Part shown: positions 36,145-48,219 of the stretch, one piece after another
Numbering within the stretch: position 1 is the stretch's first letter
Layout of the letters: the number at the start of each line of letters is the position of its first letter
Assembly (NCBI RefSeq): GCF_000346465.2
Contig: NC_034011.1
Coordinates: 22,394,264-22,458,263, forward strand
DNA: 64,000 nt
Source: Prunus persica
Lineage: Eukaryota; Streptophyta; Magnoliopsida; Rosales; Rosaceae
Reading direction: 5' to 3'
Translations under genes and position numbers: made by a program
Notes under the pieces: generated by a model
Databases searched by the model: none
What the model saw: the letters and a program-made list of their open reading frames with translations, nothing else
Told to the model about the DNA's origin: nothing

Positions 36145-39100
36145 TCAAGTTGGTGCATATATGTCACCAATGCTCAACTTGATAAGTGAGTCATAAAATA
36201 CTCTTCTACAAACAGTTTTGGTTAAGATATCTGCCAATTGATCTTCTGATTTTACGAATGGTAGGCGGATGATCTTCTTCTTAAGTTTTTCTTTGATAAA
36301 ATGTCTATCCACCTCAACATGTTTAGTTCGATCATGTTGAACTGGATTATGGGCAATATCGATGGCTGACATGTTATGACAATGTAACTCCATTGGCTTT
36401 TCTGGCTTGAACCCCAATTCTGTCAATAGTCTTCTTATCCGTAGTAATTCACAAACTTCTTGAGCCATTCCTCGATACTCTGCTTCAGCACTAGATCGAG
36501 AAACTAAATTTTGTTTCTTACTCCGCTAAGTGACTAGGTTACCTCCCACAAAAGTGAAGTAACCTGAAGTAGAGCGTCTGTCAGTAACGGAGCCAGCCCA
36601 ATCAGCATCTGTATATCCAACAACTTCGAGATCTCTATTTTTGGAGAACGTTAACCCTTTCCCAGGTGCTGACTTTAAGTATCTTAAGATCCGATCAACT
36701 GTATTCCTATGGGACACACAAGGTGAATGTATAAACTGACTAACCACACTCACAGCATATGCAATATCTGGTCTTCTGTGAGCTAAATATATCAACATTC
36801 CAACAAGGCGTTGGTACTGTTCCTTATTGGTTGGTTCTTGATCCATGTCTTCACATAACTTGTGATTTATCTTGATGAATGTATCAACATGTTTGTATCC
36901 AAGCATTCCTGTTTCAGTGAGCAGATCTAATACATACTTCCTTTGAGACAGAAATATACCAGTTATGGACCTGGCTACTTCAATTCTTAGAAAGTACTTC
37001 AGATCACCTAAATCTTTCATCTCAAATTCCTGAGACAAATACTTCTGCAGTTTCAGTTGCTCTCCTGTGTCGTTTCCAGTTACGACTATGTCATCCACAT
37101 AAACAATCAATGCAGTAAGTCTTCTTCCATCACGCTTAAAGAACGAAGTGTGATATGCATTACTTTGTATATATCCAAAATTCTTCATGGATTCAGTGAA
37201 TCTGCCAAACCATGCCCTAGGAGATTGCTTTAACCCATACAATGACTTTCTGAGCTTGCAAACTTGATTCTCCTTGTCACGAGCTAAGTTACATCTTGGT
37301 GGAAAGTCCATATATACTTCTTCTTCCAAGTCTCCATGTAAGAAAGCATTTTTGACATCAAACTGATGTAATGACCAATCGAGATTTGCTACTAGAGAGA
37401 GAAGGACTCTGATAGTTTTAATCTTGGCTACTGGCGCAAAGGTCTCTTAGTAGTCTATCCCATATCTTTGTGTGTACCCATTCGCCACCAATCTAGCTTT
37501 ATATCTTTCAATGGATCCATATGCTTTAAGTTTCACAGTATAAATCCACCTACATCCCACTGTCTTCTTTCCATGAGGTAATGACATGAGTTCCCATGTG
37601 CCATTTTTCTGGAGAGCTCTTCATTCATGGCTTCTTTCCATTTTGAGTCTTCTAGCGCTTCAGTTATACTGTTGGGAACGGGTATGTCAGCCAACTGCTT
37701 CACAAAGTGTACCCAAGACTCTAATAGTCTGCTGATGGATACATAATTGTTGATGGGATATTTCCTTTTTGCATTAAGATCTGCTTCATAGTGAACTGGA
37801 GGTTTCCACGGTTATTTCGTTTTGGAAGTTGATATGCAGGCTCTGTGCCTTTTGAAATTAAATCATTAAGGGATATTTCATTAATGTTATCAGTTTCAGG
37901 AGAAGATGTTACATGAATGACGTCCTCAGTAGGTGATTGGTGTGGTACTGGAGCTGAAGAATTCTCCTGCACAGGCAAAAACTCCTTAATGATGATCTCC
38001 TCCTGAGTTTGATAGCAGGGAGACGACCGGTCGCTGTCCCTTGGCGACCGGTTGCTTTTTCACAGAGTTGAATTCTTGCTGGGTGACTGGTCGCTATAAT
38101 TGGGCAACCGGTCGTTTTCAGTCTGGGATGTTTCTACAGGAAAAAATTCAGAAATTGGAGAAGTGTTGGCATTTCGATCCTCCTCCTGGACGGTTGAAAA
38201 ATATGTCAGGTTCCCGGAATACAACATCCATAGAAATATAGACTTTCTAACTTGGAGGATGATAACACCGGTACCCCTTTTTGATGAGGTGCATAGCCGA
38301 TGAAAACACATTTTTTGACGCGGGGATCCAATTTGCTGCGTTGGTGATCATGTAAGTGGACGAAGACCACACAGCCAAAGATCCGGGGTTCCAGGTTTTT
38401 GGTAAGAGGTATTTGGAGATGGTGGTAGAGTGTTTGAAGGGGGGTTTGGAAATTGAGGATATTGGAGGGAATCCGATTGATAAGGTATGTTGCAGAGAGG
38501 ACGACTTCTCCCCAAAAGAATCGAGGCATATTGGCACCAAAGAGAGAGGCACGAACCACTTCCAATAAGTGTATATTCTTTCGTTTAGCCACACCATTCT
38601 GTTGAGAAATGTAAGGGCATGAGCGTTGATGTATGATGCCATGATCTTGTAAAAACTGATTAAGATCATGGTTGATAAATTCTCCGCCATTGTCAGACCG
38701 AAGAACCTAAATTCTAGTATGAAATTGTGTCTCTACCATTTGATAGAACTGTTGAAATTTAGAATTGACTTCCCCTTTTATTTGGAGAAGAGAAACCTAG
38801 GTCATACGTGTGCAATCATCGATAAACGTGACAAACCATCTAGCTCCCCCAGGAGTGGTAATTTTAGCCGGACCCCAAACATCAGAATGAACAAGAGAAA
38901 AATGAACCAAACTTTTATGTGAACTTAAGGGAAAAGGAACACGATGGCTCTTAGCTAGTTCACAGATGTCACACGTAAAACTAGAAATATCTAACTGGAA
39001 AAATAAGGAAGGAAATAGCTTATGTAAATATTCAAACGACGCATGTCCAAGACGTCGATGCCATAACCATGCTTCGGAAGTTTGCTTCTCAACACTCGTA

Positions 39101-39594
39101 CCCCCAATTTTGTAAGTTTGACTGAGGCTGGCTTCATTGTTAGAGGCCAAGTCCAGATAGTAGAGTTTGCCCCTCATAGTACCCCAACCAATCATCTTGC
39201 TGTTGAGGATGTCCTGAAAAACACAATAAGTAGGCCAAAAGGTTACAGTGCAATTCAAAGCTGTAGTAATTTGGGCAACAGACAAAAGATTATGATGTAA
39301 GGATGGAGCAATCAACATAGAATTCAAAGTGAGGGAGTTAGAGAGAGAGAGGGAACCCTCCTCAATTACTGGGGAAGGGGTACCGTTGGCATTAGACACC
39401 ACCGATTGAGAAGAAGGTGTACGAGATGTAAGTTGTCCAGGATCAAAGGTCATGTGATCAGTGGCTCCGGTGTCAATGGCCCAAATGTGTTTCTTTGAAG
39501 AACTATGTAAAACATAACCGTGGGAACCTGTTGTGGCAATGTTGGAGGATGGGGAAGTGAAGGCAGCTGTTAAGGAAGATGAGACGATATTCAT
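36145..39594 (-). pseudogene. Degenerate copia pol of the 4.2-kb element
   Basis: 39594-38797 holds the protease motif DTGATDHM, the GAG-pre-integrase motif LWHRRLGHAS and the start of the integrase (HSDVWGPA). 38690-38206 continues the integrase in shifted frames. 37329-36526 holds reverse transcriptase with YVDD and KSLYGLKQSPRAW. 36468-36145 holds RNase H and its end (DQLADILTK, GDIYAPT). At least three stop or frameshift interruptions separate these parts. Annotated only as a decayed, non-functional polyprotein. Confidence 0.9.
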
Positions 39595-39598
39595 GGCA

Positions 39599-39850
39599 GC
39601 AGAAGGATTTAAGAATAAGAGAACAAAAAAAGAATTTGTGTTTATTGTTTTGTGATAAGAGGATATGAGGATTTCGGTATGAAGATCTGGATATGAAGCT
39701 GTAAATATGAGGAATTTGATTCATGGCAGCGGAGGGATTTAAGAATAAGAGAACAAAAAAAGAATTTTTGTTTAGGGTTTTGTGATAAGAGGATATGAGG
39801 ATTTGGGTATGAATATCTGGATCTGAAGCTGTAAATATGAGGAATTTGAT
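39599..39850 (-). repeat. ~131-bp tandem duplication in the copia leader
   Basis: ggatttaagaataagagaac recurs at 39604 and 39735, each followed by the ggatatgaggattt phrase. Further short repeats of gaagaaatttgatatgagg lie at 39868-39960. This is where gag would be; no capsid frame is present. Confidence 0.85.
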
Positions 39851-39994
39851 TTAGGGTTTGGGTGTGAAGAAATTTGATATGAGGATTTAGAGTTTGTGTT
39901 TGAAGAAATTTGATATGAGGATTTAGGGTTTGTGTTTGAAGAAAATTTGATATGAGAATTTAGAGACAACCGAGGATCGATTGCTCTGATACCA

Positions 39995-40225
39995 TGCTAA
40001 AATATGAATATGGTTTGAATGTATTAGGTTATTTTTATTCTTTTCCATAAAGAGGCATATATAAGAGTTTACATGTACTATACAAGGAATTAGATACAAT
40101 AAAGAATTAGAAAAGTATATCCTAATTATACAATGATTTATCAATTATATAAAAATAGGAAAGTAAATCCCTTAAGTAATCAAGGAAGTAAATCTCTTTG
40201 ATTAATTAGAAGACTCACGTCAACA
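39995..40225 (-). repeat. 5' LTR of the 4.2-kb copia element
   Basis: 231 bp; TG..CA ends; primer-binding site next to it at 39980-39994. Confidence 0.9.
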
Positions 40226-41245
40226 GTCTTGCTACTTAATCGAAGTTAACCATTGAATGGTCAAGTCATGCGTCTGCAATGACAACAATGAGAATTAAGG
40301 ATAATGAATGAGTGCTGCATATTTTCCTTTCAGCATTGCTTTCAAACTTGTTATAAATTTGCCACTATACTTTCGTGAATGCCAATTACTTTGAATTTCT
40401 TATAATTTTTGTTTCGTGAATTTGTGGTGGGTGTGTCTGGAAGCAAAATAATTTATGTTTTTATCATACATGTTACTTTTCAAAGAAAATCTTCTTCCAT
40501 CTAGGGGATACTCAATTCAAATACTTCACCTAATAAAATGTTAGAGAGAGACTAGCTTAGTTTCCTGGCATTTTACTCGAAAGTCTTTAGTCAATCTTTC
40601 CATATTTTCTGTCACTTTCTGTGTAAACAAACACGTGTGTGGCTCCCCCAATTTCTTTATTATTGTTTCTCACTTTCGTTACTAAGCTCTACTTGGAGGA
40701 CGGTCTCAAAAACTATACTTGAGGGGATGGTAAGGTAAATCCAATTTAAGAATATTCAACCATTTGAGCATCCATGGCTTCACAAAAAATTTGCAATAGT
40801 TGAATACCAGCTGAACATTCCAAGTCAACAAAGTCAACTATTGAAGGGTCTACGCTCCGTTCTCTCTTTAGTTTGAGAGTCCTTGGCTCTGTAACTCTGC
40901 CCGTTTAACCATGCATGCGGCATTGTTTTAAGCATTCATAGACCAAACTTGCCTTTCTAAATGTTATAACTTTTTAGGTATACAGTTCTGTTCATGTTCA
41001 TTGCTCTGCAATGTGTAAAGATCTTGGAATATTTGTTCAGTGAGGCTTCTTTTTAAGTTTCTCACACCTGAACCAGACCAATATAAGTTGTGAAGCACTT
41101 TCGTTTACTTAAATAATAAAAAAGAGTCTTGGACATTGCCAAAGTCTTGCACACTTGATTGTGAGTACTCTTGTCACAGTGTTTTCATTTTTCGTTTATA
41201 TATCCAACAATAAATGTGTATAGGAAAGGTAACATTTTTGAGCTT
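40226..41245. other. Displaced promoter of RLK B and 3' flank of RLK C
   Basis: 40226-40580 matches the sequence immediately upstream of RLK D (56063-56375), so this is RLK B's promoter pushed away by copia. ggtcaag at 40259-40265 is a W-box core on the gene strand. A relic resembling an RLK start lies at 40770-40862. Nothing else is recognised up to the RLK C stop. Confidence 0.65.
40770..40862 (-). pseudogene. Relic of an RLK 5' leader and start codon
   Basis: tccatggcttcacaaaa, then cagctgaacattccaagtc and ctattgaagggtc, follow the order seen upstream of RLK C (ccatggatgcacaaaa, cagctgatcattccaagtc, ctgttgaagggtc). No lectin domain follows, so only the leader survives. Confidence 0.5.
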
Positions 41246-44200
41246 CTATCGACCTTCTGGCAAACTAATGGTTACTGCATTATTGGAAATAATGGGAGTT
41301 GTTTGAGGAGAAGAACTAACAGCAACGGAATTCCTATGTGTTGAAAAAGCAGGTTCTTTGGAGGGTGGAAGAGATGTAGCTTCATTGGCCAGCATAAGAA
41401 TTACAGAAGACATTGTTGGCCGATCAGCTGGATCTTCTTGAACACACAAAAATCCTACCTGTATACACTTCAAAGCTTCATCATGCCGGCATGTTTCCCT
41501 CACTGATGCATCGATAACCTCCATTCCTCTACCTTCTCTCCATAATTCCCATGCCTAATTAAGATTCAACATGTAAACCCATTAGTCTTGCATGACCGTT
41601 CACATACTTATATTATTTCAAGTTTATAGTTAATTATAAATTTTTCAGGCTTAGGATACATTAGAATTTTTATTACTCACCCATCCAGCAAGAGTTAGTG
41701 AATGTTCAAAGCGATGAAAAGCAGCATTCTTCTTTCCACTAACAATCTCCAGCAGCAACACTCCAAAACTAAACACATCCAGTTTCTCAGAGAAATGGCC
41801 ATATCTTGCATACTCAGGTGACATGTAGCCGCTGCATAAATTGACGGTAGAGAAGTAAGCAAAAGCAATGATTGTATAAGATTTCAATGATTGAAAACAT
41901 GTGCCATGTATATATATATATATATACTTACTATGTGCCAACAACTCTGTTAGTATTTGCTTCAGTTTGATTTATCTCAAAAATCTTTGCCATTCCAAAG
42001 TCTGAAATTTTGGGGTTCATTGCTCCATCCAACAGAACATTACTTGCTTTCAGGTCCCTGTGAATGATTTTCAATCTGGAATACTTGTGGATATAAAGTA
42101 TTCCTTGAGCAATACCTTCTATAATTCGAAAACGTTTTCCCCAATCTAGCTCTAATTTTTCAGATGGATCTGATTGGACAAACCATGGAGGAAAATGAGC
42201 TTAATTAGTGATTTTGATTTACTTTAGAAAAAATGTTAAGACACATTGAAGAAGATCTTGCATTACATGGGTTTGCAAAAACATAATCAAATTTGAAGTC
42301 CCAGAAGTCAGCAATGTGAAAGAAATAATCCTAGAAGTGCTGAGAACATACCAAACAAAAACTTGTCCAGACTTCGATTGGCCATGAACTCGTAGATCAA
42401 AATCAGTTCCTCCTCTTCAATACAGTAACCAAAGAGCCTAACAAGATTGGTGTGTTGGAGTTTGGCTATAAGCTTTAACTCATTCATGAACTCCTGATGT
42501 CCTTGCCCTGACTTCTTCGACAGCCTTTTTATGGCCACTTCTTGATTTCCAGGCAAAATCCCCTGTAGTGGAAGAAAAATCCCACACATATAAAGAGACG
42601 TTAGAGAACCGCCTCCTTATAAGAAATGTATAAATGAAACTATGAGATTTATATTCGGTGGTACTATGAAAGTGTTACCTTATAAACAGGGCCAAACCCT
42701 CCTTCTCCCACCTTATTAGCTTCAGAGAAGTTGTTAGTAGCAGCTAATATACTCCTTAAACTGAAGAGTGGTAGCTCTGTATCATTCTTTCCATCTCCAT
42801 CACCAACATTACTTAAAATTTCATCATATTTCTTCCTATGCTTCCTATTTCAGTATTATTTAGTCAGATCATCATTTGTTAGGATTACAAGAATCAGTGT
42901 GTGAGCAAGCATGAGAGGGAGAGCGAGTGGTAGCAGTACCTTTCCTTTTCCAATGTTTTAGTCTCACCATTCTTCCTCCTACGCGCCCTGTTTCATTCTT
43001 ATTGTTAGAGTATCTTTTTTCTGATTACAAGAACCAGTGTGCCTGCAAATGAGTGCGTGTGTGTTTTCTTCCAAAAGAAATTGCTGTACCTTTCCTTTCC
43101 CCATGTTTTCTTCCATAAGAAATACCCAAAAGTTATTGTAAGCAATCCTGCTGTTTCTGAGACTAATGCAATCACAAGGGATCGTTTATTAGCATTAACA
43201 CCTGCAAAGAAAACAAAAGAGAAAGATCAAATTTATTTTAATTAACACATTAACATGATGGCTCGCCAAGTAATCATTTCCTCATTACTTTTAAGCAGTG
43301 GAAGAGCAGATCCAAGTCTGATGTATAAAGTTGTTCCACTCCTTTCACCTGTTCCCAGTTGCTGCAAATTTAAGAGATCTCCAGTGAAAATTGAGCATCC
43401 AGTGCTGCTATCATAAGCATAAGCAGTGCAAGAGCAGCTGTTTAAGCAGATTGAACCACATTCAGAAATATTTCCAATCACCACAGACTGATTATTTTCT
43501 GGCAATGACATGATACGGATTTCTTGAAACACGTCTGGCGCCCTATATTTAGCACTAGTACTAACAGCAGTCCCACAGTACTGCAGGTTGGTTATTCTTG
43601 AACACCCACTAGAATAAGCCCGCAAATTCCACTCAATCTCTGACTTCGGCTCAAAACCTGTCAAACAATTACAGGAGACCGTGCTTAACTCGTTGCAACT
43701 GCCGGATGCCCCGCAAAAATCATAAACTTCACATTGCCTTTTTGGTTGGCTCCCAAACAAATTCCACTCTCTGGAATTCTCCGACCATGTGAATTGCCGA
43801 ATCTGCCCTGAGGTATGCATCACGAGTCGAGATATTGTCTTGGGATTATTTAGAGAATAGGTGTAATAACTTTCGTTTTTGTTTGTAACATAGCTGTAAT
43901 TGTACATATTGTTACGCCTCATCTCAGGAACCCAGCTGAAAATACGTGACTTTGCATCCCATGCTCCACTGCTCCAATACTGTCTAGACCTATTCCAAAA
44001 TATGAGATATGCATTACTTCCATTGGGGTCAAGCTGAAGACTGAAAAGACCTGGTGCAGGATCCTCTGAACTCTTCCATGATGTGAGAATTTGGGTTCGA
44101 TTAGTGACAATGTTGAATCCAAGTTTACCTCCTGGTAGCAATGTATGAGCTGGATGATCAAAGCTTTGCCACAAAGGCTCTGATGTATTAGTACTTGACC

Positions 44201-44630
44201 CATCAGCCCTTAAGACAAGGTTTCCACTATCTAATAGAACTGCTTGTACAGAACCTGAGGTGGTGGTGGAGGCTAAATTTGTGGACCAAACTGGAGTTTT
44301 GGATTCACTGAAGAGAATTAGATTACCATCTGAGATCCTCAAGACTGAAGAAAATCTATCAGCGACTGGTATTTCCCTATTTGCCACCCAAACTATGGTC
44401 CTCTCAGATACTACTTGCTCAGAGTACCATATGCCTACGTAGTTGTATGAAAAAATACCTGGTTTGAAGAAACCCAGCTCAAAAACCCCATCCGCTGAGA
44501 CAATGGTTTGATCACCCGAGAGAGATTCGTCTGCACTTATGGTGTCAGCTGCAAGGGATATATGGGACTTGAGAAATAGGCATAATAAAAGAATGTTGAA
44601 CCCGAATTTTGGGTTACTTTTGGTATCCAT
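41246..44630 (-). CDS. G-type lectin S-receptor-like Ser/Thr kinase, eight exons, intact (RLK C)
   Basis: Exons, in gene order: 44630-43289, 43201-43090, 42987-42940, 42844-42679, 42562-42352, 42169-41932, 41831-41681, 41554-41246. Phases agree and give 858 aa. Signal peptide about 1-28; lectin domain ([13 protein letters not shown]); S-locus region ([15 protein letters not shown]); EGF-like cysteines complete ([21 protein letters not shown]); PAN ([16 protein letters not shown]); transmembrane helix; juxtamembrane Arg/Lys-rich part; kinase with [29 protein letters not shown]; tail ISLPEGR. Plasma-membrane receptor kinase, CES101-like subgroup by kinase sequence; ligand unknown. The 48-nt third exon is absent from RLK A and looks like a duplicated start of the next exon. 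A 3-kb LTR sits 280 bp upstream of the ATG, leaving a short proximal promoter with W-box-like motifs. Confidence 0.92.
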
Positions 44631-44715
44631 GGATGCACAAAAATTTTGCAGACAACCAAGATGATGTATGGTACTGGAAAAATATACCAATACTTGAAAA
44701 GCCAGCTGATCATTC

Positions 44716-44742
44716 CAAGTCAACTGTTGAAGGGTCAAGTAA
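44716..44742 (-). promoter_or_regulatory. W-box pair upstream of RLK C
   Basis: Reads CTTGACCCTTCAAC and GTTGACTT on the gene strand, ~90-110 bases before the ATG. TTGAC(C/T) is the WRKY binding core. A 20-base repeat (aactgttgaagggtcaagta) lies at 44722-44741 and again at 44881-44900, so the motif is duplicated within this promoter. Confidence 0.5.
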
Positions 44743-45177
44743 AACGTCTACAGTTGAGTCGTTTAGCTTCAGTTAGTCCTGCCCTGCATTTGTGGACGAT
44801 GGTCTTCCACTGTGCGTTATCTATTTAGTTTACAGCCTGCCCTTTTCGGCGTTTAGTCATTGGACACCTACTTTTAAGCCAACTGTTGAAGGGTCAAGTA
44901 AGAGTATCACTGTAACACCCCGACTCCAAATTTAATTCCTATTTTAAATTATTTAAGTGAATTTACGAATTTACTCTTAGGATAGGGGTAAATTGGTTAT
45001 TTTCTTGTCCGGAAAGTGTTTGAGGCAGTGATTGGTATTTTTGGGTAGGTGGTATCGAGACGAATTCGTAGACATGCGGTAGGCTTGAATCGGAGTTGTA
45101 ACGAAGAAGTTACGGGCAAAACATCGATAGTGGCAAAACCGTAAATATTTCGAAGTCTGAGTTTAAAATATCTGACT

Positions 45178-45200
45178 TCTCTCTCTCTCTCTCTCTCTCG
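45178..45200. repeat. CT microsatellite in the 3-kb LTR
   Basis: ctctctctct run before gcgcg; the same run is found at the same place in the second copy (61383-61408). Confidence 0.9.
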
Positions 45201-47055
45201 CGCGGACAGCTCCTCCTTCCCGTTTTTTTTTCTGCACAGCCGGTGGCTCCAAGAGCCACCACAGCCGCCACCGACCACCGTTTGGGGTGGTACCGGTCCC
45301 AAAAGAACCGCCAGCTCCTCCTCCTTCCATCCCGCTCCATCCCCGACCTCGGCAGCCGCTGGTGTCGCCGGAATCAGCCGGAAAACGAGCCGGTTTTCAC
45401 AGATTTTCAAACCGCTCGTTCTCCCTCATTTCTTCTCCAAATTTGACGAGTAAGGTATGGATTTCTACCTATTTTCCATGCTCTAGGTGATGGTTGGATA
45501 GGATTTCGTTAATTTTGAGCCTAGGATAGCTGATCTTCAATTTGAAATTCTGCCGATTTTGAGAGTTTGTTTTCGGCCACTTCCAGTCACTTTTTGGGGT
45601 AGGCCCAAGAACAAAAGTGACTCCAAATAGGGTGTTGTACCTAGGGTAGGAATCTTGAGCCGAGATGTTGAGTTTTTCCGATGAAGGATTATCGCTTTGG
45701 ACACCCGTGCGCTGCCGGCGCGTGGGCGGCGCGTGGGCACTGTAGCAGAGGGGCATTATTGTCCCAATGCGATCTCCTGGTTGTCACGAGCGCATAGGAT
45801 TTCGCGGATCTCAATTCGGATATCGTTTGACTATCGAACGGATTTTCGCATATTGTGCGTTATCCGGGTTCGATAGGTTCCGACCGTTAGATCCTTTCCG
45901 AATTAAATTATGTGGTTCTAGGTATCTCTAGGATCGTATAGGAATTCGCGGATCGTGAATCGGAACCCCGGATGTTCCGGTTCAATAACTTAAAGTTTGC
46001 GTTTTATAATAACCGTCCGATTGTGCGATCGTAAGCGATCTAACCGTCCATTTCGGACTAAACTTGCGAGACGGGTATCTTAGACCTTGTGAAACCTTTA
46101 GGAACTTTCGGATTGTAAAACGGAGGTCGTGGGTCCCGTAGGCCCGGTTGACCCAAATTGAGAAGTTTGACCGTCAGTTGACCGAGTGTCTCCCAAAGTT
46201 GTTCCATCGTCCAAATTGAGTAGTCGGACCTTAGAACGTCTCGTTCCTAGTACACTTACTAGAGACCTGGGAAATTAGGATATTTAATTTAAAGTACTCG
46301 TTCCAAACGTTTCGTATTAATCTCGTATACGTATTTTGAATTAGGTACTCCGACCACGCATACGCAGCAGGCGGGACCCTCTCAGAGTCAAGCAGCGTGG
46401 GACTACTTGTGAGTGGACCTTGTTTTCAAATCTTATGCATGGTTTTATTGATGAAACATTTGTGCATAATGTTTTTAATGATTTATTGAATATATTATAT
46501 TCATGAGTTGAGCTTGATGTTTTTATAAGCGCTTTGGTAAAATATTGTGGGTTTGGTATAGTTGGGTATTGAAAGTATATTTTATATATGGATTTTGGGA
46601 AATATTATGCATGATGTTTTAAATGGTATTTTGAATATATTATTTATGAAATTGTTGAAAGTGATATTTTTATGAGGCACTGAAATTATATTTTGGGTTT
46701 TGACGTATTTGAGTATCTTGAGTATGAATATATGGATTTTGGGGATTTCTATATATATTGGCTATGTGTGAGGTACTTGGGTTGTTGAGATGAGATTGTG
46801 GAAAGTGGTGAGTATAGAATGTCAGTTGGTGTGCGGTAAGCACTACCCTATGTACCTCCCCTGATGTGGAACTTGGATACGGAGACTTGAGATACTTGGA
46901 ATTGTCGGGACCCGGGGCATCCTTGACGGGATGTTGCTGTAGACCCTTAATTGGGTAGTCTGCGCGCGTAGGATTGTTCACAGGCGTACGGGTTTTGAGG
47001 TTATCGACGGTACGTTCTGGCTGAGAGTTGGTCCCCCAGTTGGACGGCTCGTTCC

Positions 47056-47135
47056 CTAGTCACATGGTGGATTGAGGACTCATCACGAGGACTCTGCCAG
47101 GGTGACTAGTCAAACAATCCCCCGGTTGGATTGTT
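47056..47135. repeat. Two perfect 8-bp inverted repeats in the 3-kb LTR
   Basis: ctagtcac (47056-47063) with gtgactag (47102-47109); aacaatcc (47113-47120) with ggattgtt (47128-47135). The same position of the related LTR holds a different hairpin array. Confidence 0.75.
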
Positions 47136-47936
47136 TCCCCGGTACAACTAGGTGATGGTTATATTTATACTATATATATATCTCTTATATTATATATTTA
47201 TATCTATTCATCCATTCTTGTTTCTCGGTGTGGATACTTCCTTGCCGGTCGTGCCAATGGGTACGCTTTCGAGAGTTTGGTTGTGGGATTTATAAGTTTT
47301 TGGATGGTGGGTTTGTAAAGCGTTCTTTATGGATTTTGGATTTGGCATTTGGTATTGATTTGTTTTTATATATATTATATATATATATATACATATATAC
47401 GTGAGTATGACGGTTTTGAGATGCATGGGATTTCTTGCATGGTTTTCTAAACGGTGGGGTTATATTACGTTGGTTTACGCTGAACTGAATTTATTTTTGT
47501 CCACTCACAATTTTCTGTTTTGCGCCCCCCAGCCAGTAGTTGACTGAGCTCCGCAGCAGAGCCGGATCGTGAGCTTCCGAGCCTTGAGTCATCGTAGGAC
47601 TCTTTCTTCCTGTTATTTCCTTTGTACTCTGTTTTGTTGAAATTGAAGTCCTTAGACATGCTCTGTTATCGCCCTGTTAGGGTTTGAATTGTGAGGCCGG
47701 AGGCCATTTTGTTGTAAACTGTTTATTCGCTTCAAAGCATGCTGCTGGTTGGGTTTGTTCTGTATTTTTATGCAGGTTGAATTTTGTTGGGTTGTTCAAT
47801 TCATAAGGGAGACTGGCAAAATTTTGGTAGAGAGTCTCGGTCTCTAGTAAGTGGGCCCGGCATCGGGGTGATGTCGGAATAAAGACGGGATTCGCCCCGA
47901 TTTTGGGGAAATTTCGGGGCGGGTCCTGTCAATCAC

Positions 47937-48219
47937 AATGGGTTTTCTAAACCACATTTTAAAACAAATTTTAAGTAGAAATTGGAAAAATACAACTTCA
48001 ACCATGCTCTCTATCCATCTTCTAAAATAGAGAGACCTCTAAGAGCTTCTAAATTTGAGAAGAGAGAAATGACTCATAGTGGTCTCCATAATTTAATGCT
48101 GTTTTATTTAATGATTATTTCAAACCTTATGCTAATTATTTTTTATATTATTTTTTAATAGAGATGGATCAATTAAAAAAAATTATAGCATTTATGACTC
48201 CATAAACTAAAAAGCATGA
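47937..48219. other. Short spacer between two elements
   Basis: AT-rich, nothing recognised. Confidence 0.4.

Larger units (their letters stand above)
36005..40225 (-). mobile_element. Ty1/copia retrotransposon in the leader of RLK B, ~4.2 kb
   Basis: 5' LTR 39995-40225 (231 bp; TGTTGACG...TTTTAGCA), followed inside by tggtatcagagcaat, an initiator-Met tRNA primer-binding site. The 3' LTR 36005-36137 is truncated by ~95 bases. A polypurine tract (cttgaggaggag) precedes it. Domain order protease, integrase, reverse transcriptase, RNase H identifies copia. Capsid coding is missing. The target duplication is lost with the LTR end: compared with RLK D, ~28 bases of host leader were deleted too. 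It separates RLK B's ATG from its promoter by 4.2 kb. Confidence 0.92.
44911..47931 (+). mobile_element. Solo-LTR-like element, 3.0 kb, in the RLK C promoter
   Basis: Bounded by ATCAC at 44906-44910 and 47932-47936; starts TGTAACACCCCGAC and ends GGGTCCTGTCA. A related element at 61137-63488 shares its start, a CT microsatellite, gccggcgcgtg near 45716, the phrase cgtttgactatcgaacgga near 45826 and the end. No primer-binding site or internal coding was seen, so the simplest reading is a very long solo LTR of a large LTR retrotransposon. A hairpin-rich zone lies at 46,880-47,140. Open frames inside are short and probably meaningless. Confidence 0.8.

Noticed and set aside
45110..45740. Overlapping open frames in the 3-kb LTR as a gene
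   Set aside because: Arise from a GC-rich, CT-repeat composition in several frames on both strands; the same region in the second LTR copy has different frames.
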